A model generated the notes under the pieces. It was not told where the DNA came from and did no database searches. It worked only from the letters and a program-made list of their open reading frames with translations. From an uncultured Bacteroidales bacterium (GTDB lineage Bacteria; Bacteroidota; Bacteroidia; Bacteroidales; Bacteroidaceae), in NCBI GenBank assembly GCA_902781515.1, contig CACZJU010000007.1, positions 62,001 through 126,000 of the forward strand: a stretch of 64,000 bases of DNA, in the 5' to 3' direction. The translations under genes and the position numbers were made by a program. The first letter of the stretch is position 1, and each line of letters begins with the position of its first letter. Shown one piece after another: positions 26,731 to 33,800 of this stretch.

Positions 26731-27526
26731 AATATTTCAGCCACAGGCGTTTGAATTCCTGTTTGGTATTCAAGGTGAAGTCAGCTTGCTGAATCCAGCC
26801 ATAATAACCTGGGTCGCGCTGGAACACATCGCTAATCTTCATCCCTTTGTATTTGCCGAAATTCACCACCTCGTTGCCTTCCTCGTCATATATCAGTCGG
26901 CCTGCGAAGTCAACAGTTGGACGTCCAGACATACCTGCCTTTTCCAAAGCCTCTATGCTGTTCTCTAACTGACGTTCCTCTTCCTCCTGTCGGCCAGGGG
27001 CATACATATCAAGCTGACCTTGCAGCACTCGCCATGTGGCTTCTGTGTCTTGATCGGCAAGGTGTGCTTGGAAGTCTTCCTCCATCTTGCGACCGCAATA
27101 GAATTTGTATGCGGCAGCCAGATTGCGGCGTTCCATCTTCTTGAAAATGGCGCAGGCGTCAACGAAGTGAGCCTTCGAGAAATCGAAGTTTATGCCGGCA
27201 CGAAGGAACTCCTCGCACAGGAGGGGGATGTCGTAGTTGTTAGAGTTGAATCCGGCAAAGTCGCAACCTTCAAACTCGTGTGCCAGTTCGGGAGCCAGTT
27301 CGCGGAATGTCTTAGCATCTTTCACCATATCGTTGGTAATGCCCGTCAGACTTGTTATAAGTTCTGGAATAGGCATTTCGGGATTCACGAATATGTTCTT
27401 GCGCTCTTCGCTTCCGTCTGGTCTTGCAATGATATACGACAGTTGTATGATACGAGCCGTAGCGATATCCAATCCGGTTGTCTCCAGATCGAATATCACC
27501 AACGGACGTGTAAGGTTCAGTTTCAT
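26717..27526 (-). CDS. 3'-5' exonuclease, DNA polymerase III epsilon-like
   Basis: The 269-residue protein has Exo I FDLETTGLD (12-20), Exo II GFNSNNYDIPLL and Exo III with HLADQDTEAT, a DEDDh exonuclease. A C-terminal extension (about 190-269) with VNFGKYKGMKISDVF is also seen in Bacteroidetes epsilon-like proteins. It lies 4 bases downstream of dnaN, which supports a replication or repair role such as proofreading. Direct partnership with the polymerase is inferred. Confidence 0.85.
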   Translation of the reverse strand: MKLNLTRPLVIFDLETTGLDIATARIIQLSYIIARPDGSEERKNIFVNPEMPIPELITSLTGITNDMVKDAKTFRELAPELAHEFEGCDFAGFNSNNYDIPLLCEEFLRAGINFDFSKAHFVDACAIFKKMERRNLAAAYKFYCGRKMEEDFQAHLADQDTEATWRVLQGQLDMYAPGRQEEEERQLENSIEALEKAGMSGRPTVDFAGRLIYDEEGNEVVNFGKYKGMKISDVFQRDPGYYGWIQQADFTLNTKQEFKRLWLKYYVKR

Positions 27527-27530
27527 TTCG

Positions 27531-28652
27531 TTAATCGTTCAGCATCATTGGCATCAGCAGCATCAGAGTCTCTTCGTTCTCGGGCTGCTCAGCAGGAACA
27601 ACTACTCCTGGACGACTGGGGTCTGCCAACTGAATGGTCAGTGCCTCGCCTTCCATGATGTTTGCAATCTCAATCATGAAGATGCAAGAGAAACCAATGC
27701 TGATGGGGTCGTTCTGGTATTCGCACATCAGGTTCTCCTCAGCGCGTGTTGCGTAGTCGTTGTCCTCACCGGTCAGACGCATCTGGTTGTTCTCAAGGTG
27801 CAGCTTCATGAGGCCGCTGCTCTGGTTGCAGAATACAGAGATACGCTTCAGGGCGCTGATTAGGCTCTGACGATCCACTGTGGCAACATAGGGATTGTTG
27901 GTTGGAATCACACCGTTATAATTGGGATAGCGGCCCTCTACCAGACGGAATGAGAGCTCGAAGTCCTCAGCCTTCACCAAACCCTTCTCGTTGTCGAACG
28001 ATAGGCTCACCTGAGTGCCCTTCTGCAGGACATTCTTCATGATGGCAGCAACCTTCTTGGGCAGAATCATGTTAGTCTCAAATCCGGGCTTCACCTCACG
28101 GTTGATATAGCGCACCAGCTTGCGACCGTCTGTTCCGGCAAAAGTGATGTCCTCGTTGTGAATGTCCATGTAGATACCGGTCATCACCACACGAATCTCA
28201 TCGTTTGCAGTAGCAAACAAGCAGCGGTTGATACCTGTCAGCAACACGTCGGCAGGCATCTCCAGATTAGTGCACTGTTCCGACAGAGGCTGCTGGGCGG
28301 GATATGTTGATGCATCGTAGGTCATTACTGAGAACACACCTGTCTGGTGCTGTCCCTGCAACTCGTGCGATTCGGGGTTGTATTCAAATGTCAGAGGCTG
28401 TTCTGCCAGTTCCTTCATACTGTCCATGATGGTCTTGGCAGTGATGCAGAACTGAGCAATGTTGTCAGCATCCACCAAGGGAACATTGGTGATGAAGTAT
28501 TTCTCACCGTCAGAAGCCGTAATATTCACCTTCCCATTCTTGATGTCGAACATGAAGCAGTCCAGAATGGGCATACTGTTTTTTGCTGTCATAACTTTGC
28601 TGGCAGCGGCAAGGCGGCTATAGAGAGCCGAGCTTGAAACAACGAATTTCAT
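27531..28652 (-). CDS. dnaN: DNA polymerase III beta sliding clamp
   Basis: The 373-residue protein has the three repeated clamp domains, starting MKFVVSSSALYSRLAAASKV, with GRKLVRYINRE in domain II and the C-terminal LMPMMLND (the family ends in a similar [LM]P[MI]R motif). It encircles DNA and tethers polymerases. It is the first gene of the minus operon down to tilS. The promoter box is at 28696-28703. Confidence 0.96.
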   Translation of the reverse strand: MKFVVSSSALYSRLAAASKVMTAKNSMPILDCFMFDIKNGKVNITASDGEKYFITNVPLVDADNIAQFCITAKTIMDSMKELAEQPLTFEYNPESHELQGQHQTGVFSVMTYDASTYPAQQPLSEQCTNLEMPADVLLTGINRCLFATANDEIRVVMTGIYMDIHNEDITFAGTDGRKLVRYINREVKPGFETNMILPKKVAAIMKNVLQKGTQVSLSFDNEKGLVKAEDFELSFRLVEGRYPNYNGVIPTNNPYVATVDRQSLISALKRISVFCNQSSGLMKLHLENNQMRLTGEDNDYATRAEENLMCEYQNDPISIGFSCIFMIEIANIMEGEALTIQLADPSRPGVVVPAEQPENEETLMLLMPMMLND

Positions 28653-28695
28653 ACGTTTATTTTTACTTATTATATATTTATTATGCTTTTCCTTG

Positions 28696-28703
28696 CAAAG
28701 ATA
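28696..28703 (-). promoter_or_regulatory. -7 promoter box of the dnaN operon
   Basis: The minus strand reads TATCTTTG, giving a leader of about 40 AT-rich bases before the dnaN ATG. It is divergent from the box at 28750-28757. Confidence 0.65.
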
Positions 28704-28749
28704 AGAAATAAATACGAATTGCTGACCACGTATTCCGATTTTTTTTTCG

Positions 28750-28757
28750 TACCTTTG
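28750..28757 (+). promoter_or_regulatory. -7 promoter box of the DUF3127 gene
   Basis: TACCTTTG matches TAnnTTTG. Transcription would begin near 28761, so the open frame upstream of 28788 is not translated. Confidence 0.65.
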
Positions 28758-28787
28758 TGCCGCATTTCAAATAACAATATTTTTATT

Positions 28788-29210
28788 ATGGATATAACAG
28801 GAAGAATTATTGCAGTATTGCCCGAACGTTCGGGTACAAGTTCACGCACAGGCTCCGAGTGGAAAGCCGGTTCGTATGTATTGGAAACCCAGGAACAATA
28901 TCCCAAGAAGATATGTTTCGACGTATTCGGAGCCGACCGTATGCAGCAGTTCAACATTCAGGTAGGTGAGATGATGACCGTATCTTTCGACATCGATGCT
29001 CATGAGTACAATGGTCGTTGGTTCAACTCCATTCGTGCTTTCCGCGTCGACCGCAACGTTCAGACCGAGGCTCCCGCTGCCCCTGCTGCTGACGGCACAC
29101 CCTTCGTTCAGCCACCTTTCGGAGCTGCCCCCACGGTTGACACACCGCCAATGCCCGACAGCACACCCTTTGGTGCAGAACCCGCCTCCGACAGCGATCT
29201 GCCCTTCTAA
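28788..29210 (+). CDS. DUF3127 protein with an SSB-like acidic C-terminal tail
   Basis: The 140-residue protein starts MDITGRIIAVLPERSG; residues 1-95 form the DUF3127 domain, probably an OB fold (beta strands and YVLETQEQYPKKICFDVFG). A Pro/Ala-rich flexible linker with repeated TPF words follows, and the chain ends DSDLPF. That tail mimics the DDDIPF tip of single-strand binding protein, which docks replication and repair proteins. The start is set by the -7 box at 28750-28757. It is divergent from dnaN and followed by a clear terminator. A role in single-strand DNA handling is inferred. Confidence 0.82.
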   Translation: MDITGRIIAVLPERSGTSSRTGSEWKAGSYVLETQEQYPKKICFDVFGADRMQQFNIQVGEMMTVSFDIDAHEYNGRWFNSIRAFRVDRNVQTEAPAAPAADGTPFVQPPFGAAPTVDTPPMPDSTPFGAEPASDSDLPF

Positions 29211-29220
29211 TCCAAAACAT

Positions 29221-29256
29221 AAAGCAGCGACCCTCCCAAGTCGCTGCTTTACTTTT
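29221..29256 (+). terminator. Rho-independent terminator of the DUF3127 gene
   Basis: A perfect 10-bp stem (AAAGCAGCGA at 29221-29230, TCGCTGCTTT at 29241-29250) with a 10-base loop is followed by ACTTTTATT. It begins 10 bases after the stop codon. Confidence 0.85.
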
Positions 29257-29299
29257 ATTACTATTGCTCCCAACCACGCGTTACTATCGCTTCCCCCGA

Positions 29300-29356
29300 A
29301 GGTCTAGACCTTATCGCCATAAGACCTGCGTCTTGTTGCCATAGGACCTAGGTCTT
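29300..29356. repeat. 22 bp-period palindromic array (array 2a)
   Basis: Three 14-base dyads follow each other at 22-base steps: AAGGTCTAGACCTT (centre 29305/6), AAGACCTGCGTCTT (29327/8) and AGGACCTAGGTCTT (29349/50). The 8-base spacers are ATCGCCAT and GTTGCCAT. The dyad sequence changes between units while symmetry is largely kept. Confidence 0.8.
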
Positions 29357-29402
29357 GTAAGAATTGCTCTTAACCCAGAAAAACATGCATCGCGCGTAAA
29401 AA

Positions 29403-29447
29403 GTGAGGTTTATGGACTTTCGGGTGAGGTTTGAAAGCAAACCTCAC
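29403..29447. repeat. GTGAGGTTT repeats with a perfect hairpin
   Basis: GTGAGGTTTG (29424-29433) and CAAACCTCAC (29438-29447) form a perfect 10-bp stem with a 4-base loop. The word GTGAGGTTT also occurs at 29403 and GTGAGGTTTTTT near 29486. It lies in the long convergent gap and may end transcription coming from the right or left; no gene is seen here. Confidence 0.6.
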
Positions 29448-29527
29448 CGCCTCCAGCACCGATAAATAAAGGAAAGGGGGAGGTTGTGAGGTTTTTTCGT
29501 GATTACAACTATTTTCAGGCAAAACAG

Positions 29528-29632
29528 ATTATTATTATCTGTGCCCATAGGTTAATATTATCTGTGCCCATAGGTTAATATTATCTGTGCCCATAGGTTA
29601 TTATTATCTGTGCCCATAGGTTAATATAACCT
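29528..29632. repeat. 23 bp-period direct repeat (array 2b)
   Basis: TCTGTGCCC starts at 29538, 29561, 29584 and 29607, a strict 23-base period. Each unit carries AGGTTAATATTAT and the spacer GTGCCCAT. The last unit ends in AGGTTAATATAACCT (29618-29632), a perfect odd dyad, so the other copies look like decayed dyads. Confidence 0.85.
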
Positions 29633-29643
29633 AATGGCAAAGG

Positions 29644-29691
29644 TTAAGTTCGCTCGACCTCTGGTCGCTTTAACCAAGCGTAGCGACTTAA
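29644..29691. repeat. Bulged hairpin between arrays 2b and 2c
   Basis: TTAAG plus TCGCT (29644-29654, one bulged T) pairs with AGCGACTTAA (29682-29691). A smaller stem CGACC/GGTCG sits inside. It joins two periodic arrays and is not followed by a T-run. Confidence 0.6.
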
Positions 29692-29704
29692 AGAACCTAT
29701 TGCA

Positions 29705-29787
29705 TAAGGTACTAGAACCTATCGCCACAAGTTCTAGTACTTAGATCAATAAGGACTAGTACCTGTAGCAATAAGGTCTAGTATTTA
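29705..29787. repeat. 22 bp-period palindromic array (array 2c)
   Basis: Four dyads centred on CTAG at 29712, 29734, 29755 and 29778 (steps 22, 21, 23): AGGTACTAGAACCT, AAGTTCTAGTACTT, AAGGACTAGTACCT and AAGGTCTAGTATTT. Spacers are ATCGCCAC, AGATCAAT and GTAGCAAT. The stretch from 29788 to 30012 beyond it is very AT-rich with no gene or regular repeat that I can see. Confidence 0.82.
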
Positions 29788-30012
29788 TGATTTTCATATG
29801 CACGCGACATCATTGCAACATACGACAAAAACCTTAAATTAATACGTCATAATAGTAATTATAATATAGCATATAATTAATAATTTATTAATTCATTAGT
29901 AAGAATATTTGACGTAATAATTTAAAATATTTGTCGTAAGATGTTTTGATATTGTCTTCGATGTCTGAACCGTGATTCAGAATGTCAGCCGAAATCTCGA
30001 CTCACATGTTTC

Positions 30013-30131
30013 AACCAATGCAAAATTGCATTCGTTAAAATCACCCAAGCGCAAATTTGCGCCCGGGTATATAACAAGAGGGAAAAATTTCCCTGTTGTT
30101 GATTTATAACTGAATCCAAATTTGGACTCAG
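30013..30131. repeat. Train of four hairpins centred on AAATTT-like cores
   Basis: Four inverted repeats follow each other about 30 bases apart just beyond the stop of the BspA-like gene: AATGCAAAATTGCATT, GCGCAAATTTGCGC, GAGGGAAAAATTTCCCT and AATCCAAATTTGGA. The second and third have outer arms (CCC..GGG; AACA..TGTT). The arms differ but the AAATTT centre recurs. They would form a multi-hairpin 3' end on the minus-strand transcript. Confidence 0.75.
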
Positions 30132-30136
30132 CTATT

Positions 30137-31672
30137 TCACTTAACCAGCACCTTTTTTGTCCTTCCGTCCTTCATGCTGATGATGTTGATGCCACGCTGC
30201 ATTTGGCTCAACTTGCGACCGCTGAGGTCGTAACATGTAGTGGTTGGCGATTCTGTGTTGATGATGGGAGATATACCTGTAATCGGGGATTGGTTGACGC
30301 TCATTCTTTCATTATGTACCAAAGCCCACTGATTGGCAGATTGCTCACCAATAATAAGCCCTTTGTCACCGTCTTTCATCTCAATAGGGACTGGTGAGTC
30401 CGTCAGAACGATATTGTTGTCAACTCTCTTGGCAAACTTCTTGGCACCGATATTATAAAGATAATGATCTTTTCCCTGTTCTACTATCTGCCAACAGTGG
30501 TTGGGGTTATCCTCATTGATGCCGTTGGAAGTAGCGATGGTGCCAATACAGTCGTTCACGGGGTCATATACAGAATATGTAAACGCGTTGACATCCATCA
30601 GCGTATAGGCCTTTTGTACAGACACTTGGTCTTTTGCTGTTGTAGTTTCGCGGATATTTATAAATTTATACCAAGCGGCATCATAGGCATACGTATCCCA
30701 GCAGTATGTTGGTACATAGAGCCTTGCATGAGTAAAAACCTGTTCGGAAAAAGCATTTGTTGCCATACTTGGAGGAGTGATACAATTAACAAAGACATCA
30801 TGTAGTTTGCAATATTTGAACGCAGAACTGCCAATCGAGGTCACGCTATTAGGGATATTGATGGAGGTTAGACCACTGCAACCACGGAATGCATAATCGC
30901 CAATCGAGGTCACGCTATTAGGGATATTGATGGAGGTTAAGCCACTGCAATTATAGAACGTATAATCGCCAATATTGGTTACACTATTGGGAATAACCAA
31001 ATCCTTTATTTCTTCACCATTTATATATAGATGGTGAGCATAACACAAAGGATTTGAGTCTTCAACATCAAACCTTATTTTACACAGATTTTCTATACTG
31101 GCAAATTCGGCCTTGGTTAAGCCAAAACATCCTCTAAATGCGTCGCGACCAATTGTGGTCACGCTATTAGGGATATTGATGGAGGTCAGACTGCTGCAGC
31201 CATAGAACGCAGAAGTGCCAATCGAGGTTACGCTGTTGCCGATAGAGACGGAGGTTAGACCAGTGCAACCAGAGAACGTAGAATAACCAATCGAGGTTAC
31301 GCTGTTGGGAATAGTGATTGAGGTTAGACCACTGCAATTATAGAACGCGCCACCGCCAATCGAGGTCACGCTATTAGGGATGACAATGGAGGTCAGGCCA
31401 CTGCAACCATGGAACGCAGTATTGCCAATTGAGGTTACGCTGTAGGTTTTACCATCGTATGATACAGTTTCGGGGATGTTTACAATTCCAGTATATTCGT
31501 TAGAAAACGAATCATAGCTAGTGCCTTCAAATGTGACTGCAACGGTAAGGGAAGCGGTGGAAGATGTGATGTTGTAGTAAATGCCACCGACCTCGAAGTC
31601 TTGCGCTGAAACCACATTGCTGAACAAACTCATGAGCATCGCCAGCACTAAAGTTAAGTAATTGAGTTTCAT
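30137..31672 (-). CDS. Secreted BspA-like leucine-rich repeat protein with type IX-like C-terminal tail
   Basis: The 511-residue protein has a signal peptide (residues 1-23, ending VVSAQ). About nine 23-residue LRR_5 repeats ([19 protein letters not shown], roughly 60-330) follow, then a region without repeats. The C-terminal CYDLSGRK...[18 protein letters not shown] resembles Bacteroidetes sorting tails. BspA proteins bind host or bacterial surfaces; the ligand here is unknown. Several LRR units are nearly identical at DNA level with 69-base spacing. No promoter box lies in the 77 bases before its ATG, so transcription probably begins at 32152-32159, ahead of the small ORF. Confidence 0.87.
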   Translation of the reverse strand: MKLNYLTLVLAMLMSLFSNVVSAQDFEVGGIYYNITSSTASLTVAVTFEGTSYDSFSNEYTGIVNIPETVSYDGKTYSVTSIGNTAFHGCSGLTSIVIPNSVTSIGGGAFYNCSGLTSITIPNSVTSIGYSTFSGCTGLTSVSIGNSVTSIGTSAFYGCSSLTSINIPNSVTTIGRDAFRGCFGLTKAEFASIENLCKIRFDVEDSNPLCYAHHLYINGEEIKDLVIPNSVTNIGDYTFYNCSGLTSINIPNSVTSIGDYAFRGCSGLTSINIPNSVTSIGSSAFKYCKLHDVFVNCITPPSMATNAFSEQVFTHARLYVPTYCWDTYAYDAAWYKFINIRETTTAKDQVSVQKAYTLMDVNAFTYSVYDPVNDCIGTIATSNGINEDNPNHCWQIVEQGKDHYLYNIGAKKFAKRVDNNIVLTDSPVPIEMKDGDKGLIIGEQSANQWALVHNERMSVNQSPITGISPIINTESPTTTCYDLSGRKLSQMQRGINIISMKDGRTKKVLVK

Positions 31673-31749
31673 AGATGTATTGTTTTAGATTATTATTGAT
31701 TTCGTTTGGAATGGTCACAAAAAGAAAACGTGGACTTCACTTCGTCTAC

Positions 31750-31871
31750 GTATTCTGAGGTATCGGCAAACACCCTACAACCATATCCGAGTAAAAGCCC
31801 ACGCCATCGGCGTGAGCATCCGTACTTTTACTCTTGGTTGTATCTGTCAATTTTGCCGATTTTCAGAATAC
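31750..31871. repeat. Long imperfect inverted repeat (122 bp), MITE-like or structured leader
   Basis: Arms pair in four blocks: GTATTCTGA (31750-31758) with 31863-31871, ATCGGCAAA (31762-31770) with 31852-31860, TACAACCA (31776-31783) with 31835-31842, AGTAAAAG (31790-31797) with 31825-31832. The centre holds a perfect CACGCC-ATC-GGCGTG hairpin (31800-31814). It lies between the small ORF and the BspA-like gene, so it would be in the 5' part of that transcript. It could be a multi-copy repeat; I cannot count copies from one window. Confidence 0.75.
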
Positions 31872-31946
31872 AAGAATCTAAGCGGACGCTTCTGTCTATA
31901 TGTCTAATCTTCTGTCTGTTTCTTCAGTTTAATTGGTTTTAAAGTA

Positions 31947-32084
31947 TTATACTGCTTCGTGGGCATAGTTTTGATAATTGCCCAAAATTTGTTCGATATG
32001 TATGACTTCAGAGCAGGAGTCCCATGTCACTCCTCCTCCCATTAGATACCAATTTGGACGTTCCTTTAGAGGAACTTTCTTCAT
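31947..32084 (-). CDS. Candidate 45-residue small protein upstream of the BspA-like gene
   Basis: The minus strand from the ATG at 32084 to TAA at 31947 encodes 45 residues beginning MKKVPLKERPNWYLMGGG and ending NYAHEAV. An AAGGA at 32093-32097 sits 8 bases before the ATG and a TATATTTG box lies at 32152-32159, so promoter, leader, ribosome site and frame are all in order. There is a single Cys (residue 24) and a GGG at 16-18. It lacks the usual Bacteroidetes double-glycine leader. I do not recognise the family. It could be a leader peptide, a small secreted-factor precursor or a chance frame. Confidence 0.45.
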   Translation of the reverse strand: MKKVPLKERPNWYLMGGGVTWDSCSEVIHIEQILGNYQNYAHEAV

Positions 32085-32102
32085 GCTTGGGATCCTTCTG
32101 TC

Positions 32103-32118
32103 TTGTACATATGTACAA
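32103..32118. promoter_or_regulatory. Perfect 16-bp palindrome in the small-ORF leader
   Basis: TTGTACATATGTACAA is a perfect dyad between the promoter box (32152-32159) and the small ORF. It could be an operator for a dimeric regulator or a short hairpin; nothing distinguishes these. Confidence 0.5.
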
Positions 32119-32151
32119 TAGTATTTTAGGCATATTTATATTTTTCTGTTG

Positions 32152-32159
32152 CAAATATA
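32152..32159 (-). promoter_or_regulatory. -7 promoter box upstream of the small ORF
   Basis: The minus strand reads TATATTTG. It gives a leader of about 60 bases before the ATG at 32084. Confidence 0.6.
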
Positions 32160-32198
32160 CTAATTTAATATAATACAGTCAAAACAAAAGCCCCAAAA

Positions 32199-32277
32199 TG
32201 TTAATATAGTGAATAGCAGAAGTTACTATAGTGAAGAGCCAAACTCACTATAGATGTTTCGCAAAGTCTCTATATTA
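32199..32277. repeat. 22 bp-period array (array 4)
   Basis: TATAG or TATAT cores occur at 32205, 32227, 32249 and 32271, an exact 22-base period. Contexts are AATATAGTGAA, ACTATAGTGAA, TCACTATAGA and CTATATTAAA, so the dyad is imperfect. Spacers contain TAGCAGAA, GAGCCAAA and TTCGCAAA. It lies just beyond the terminator of the LRR lipoprotein gene. Confidence 0.65.
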
Positions 32278-32283
32278 AAACAA

Positions 32284-32309
32284 AAGAAGCGTCCGGCTGG
32301 ACGCTTCTT
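32284..32309 (-). terminator. Terminator of the LRR lipoprotein gene
   Basis: A perfect 11-bp stem (AAGAAGCGTCC, 32284-32294; GGACGCTTCTT, 32299-32309) with a 4-base loop is followed on the minus strand by TTGTTTTAAT. It starts 27 bases after the stop codon. Confidence 0.85.
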
Positions 32310-32335
32310 CCTATATGTTTAATTCAGTTAATATG

Positions 32336-33577
32336 TTATTTGAAGAGGGTGGCGTTCTTGATGCGGCTCTCTTTACTGTCAATCTTCAGTTTGCCGGGGC
32401 CTGCAGGGATGAGTGTGAGGTCGCCCTCGCCGACCTTCACTTCCTCGTAGGTGCCTTCAGAGTCAAAGTCGTCGGGGTCGCCAGTGAATTGCATTTCAAA
32501 CTTTTGGTAGTGGACTTTTATGTTGTCGCCATCGGGTGTTACAGAGGTGAACACCAGTTTGAAGTCCATTTCGAAATATTCGTTTGAGGCATCGATGTAG
32601 CCATAGCCCTTTTTGCCGTCGTAGTCTTTGATTTTGTCGGAAACCACCAAGTCGATGACTGGGTCGTTGTTGTTGCTCCATTTGCCAAGCAGGTCGGTGT
32701 TAAGGCTTTCGGGCTTTTCTTCTTTCATTTCCTCTGCTTCCGGAGCCTGTTCTGCATCGTCGGCAACGATGGTGTAATGCTTCATGAGCTCTTTATACTC
32801 TTCTACCCATTCAGCTGGTACATGCAGGGTGGGCTTTTTGAAGGAGAAGGTGTGACCCGATTCTGCAAACTCGACATAGGAGAAGTCTTGTTCTCCGAAT
32901 TTTGCGAATTCCTCGGGTGACCATGAGAGATAGAGGTCTTCGAAGCTGCCTAAGTGTGAACCGAGACTTGTGATGGAGCGGGGCAGACGCAGGCTCTTCA
33001 GGTTCTCGCATCCATAGAATGCAGATTCTCCCAGTTCGGTCAGACCTTCCGGAAGTTCGATGGATTGCAGCCTTCCGTTGCTGCTGAATGCACTTTCGCC
33101 AATGCTGGTTACTGTGGCAGGTATCCTGACCTCTTTCAGGCTCCATTGAGAAACGAAGGCGCTGGGCTCGATGGTGGTGAGGTCGAGGGGCAGGTAGAGA
33201 TAGGTTAGGGTGGTGGACATGCCGCCGAAGAGGTTCTCGGTGATGGTGTTCTCCTTCGTGGCACGTTCTCCCTCACAGGCTGCAATATGTGCATCGAGGA
33301 GGTCGAGGGCATAGACCTGCCACATGTAGTTTGTGGTGTCGAGATACATGATGTCGTTGCCATCGATTGTGCCCACAATCTTCATGTTTTCAATTCCTCC
33401 GTGCTTGCCTTTCAGGGCTTCGGCAATAGTTCCGGGTTTGTCAACCTTGATAACTTGGCGTTTGCCATAGAGTTCTTCCAGCATCTTTGCGGTTTCGGGG
33501 TCCATAGAGTCCTTGCTGCCGCAGCTAACTACGAGCATGGCGCAAAGAAGCATAAATACATACTTGATTTTCTTCAT
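32336..33577 (-). CDS. BspA-like leucine-rich repeat lipoprotein
   Basis: The 413-residue protein starts at 33577 with a lipoprotein signal (MKKIKYVFMLLCAMLVVSCGS, lipobox LVVSC), so it should be anchored in a membrane. Residues about 145-215 hold three LRR_5 units (IPATVTSIGESAFSS, LPEGLTELGESAFYGC, LPRSITSLGS). The C-terminal half is an Asp/Lys-rich domain of unknown type with KPESLNTDLLGKWSN. An upstream in-frame ATG at 33619 lies on the promoter box and is rejected. It has its own promoter (33617-33648) and terminator (32284-32309). Confidence 0.83.
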   Translation of the reverse strand: MKKIKYVFMLLCAMLVVSCGSKDSMDPETAKMLEELYGKRQVIKVDKPGTIAEALKGKHGGIENMKIVGTIDGNDIMYLDTTNYMWQVYALDLLDAHIAACEGERATKENTITENLFGGMSTTLTYLYLPLDLTTIEPSAFVSQWSLKEVRIPATVTSIGESAFSSNGRLQSIELPEGLTELGESAFYGCENLKSLRLPRSITSLGSHLGSFEDLYLSWSPEEFAKFGEQDFSYVEFAESGHTFSFKKPTLHVPAEWVEEYKELMKHYTIVADDAEQAPEAEEMKEEKPESLNTDLLGKWSNNNDPVIDLVVSDKIKDYDGKKGYGYIDASNEYFEMDFKLVFTSVTPDGDNIKVHYQKFEMQFTGDPDDFDSEGTYEEVKVGEGDLTLIPAGPGKLKIDSKESRIKNATLFK

Positions 33578-33616
33578 GATAGTTGATTTATAAGGTTTAT
33601 AATTAATTTCGTGCCT

Positions 33617-33648
33617 CAAAAGTATATATTTTTGTTTATCTATGCAAA
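33617..33648 (-). promoter_or_regulatory. Promoter of the LRR lipoprotein gene
   Basis: On the minus strand TACTTTTG (33624-33617) is the -7 box and TTTG (33648-33645) lies exactly 20 bases upstream as the -33 element. This is the most complete sigma-ABfr promoter in the window. Confidence 0.75.
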
Positions 33649-33730
33649 TAATTTATGTAAAGTGATACATTTTGGCGTGAAAAGTGACAGATGTTCGCCG
33701 CATTGGACATATTGTCGCCTGTTTTGCGAG

Positions 33731-33746
33731 TGGCACGATGCTTGTG
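33731..33746 (+). promoter_or_regulatory. Candidate sigma-54 promoter of the small heat-shock gene
   Basis: TGGCACGATGCTTGTG matches the RpoN consensus TGGCACG-N4-TTGC with one mismatch (T for C at the -12 element). The GG and the -12 G are separated by the required 10 bases. Transcription would start near 33757, about 44 bases before the ATG. No TAnnTTTG box precedes this gene. Confidence 0.6.
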
Positions 33747-33800
33747 ACATTATGGGCAGAAACATTAGTTAAACAATTAAAATAAAAGGAGGACAAGATT

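Noticed and set aside
29528..29632. Possible CRISPR array or iteron origin
   Set aside because: Units are directly adjacent, spacers are shared, and there is no replication initiator gene nearby.
31706..31942. 78-residue plus-strand open frame
   Set aside because: It runs across the long inverted repeat and has no promoter box, ribosome site or recognisable composition; the hairpin itself explains the open frame.
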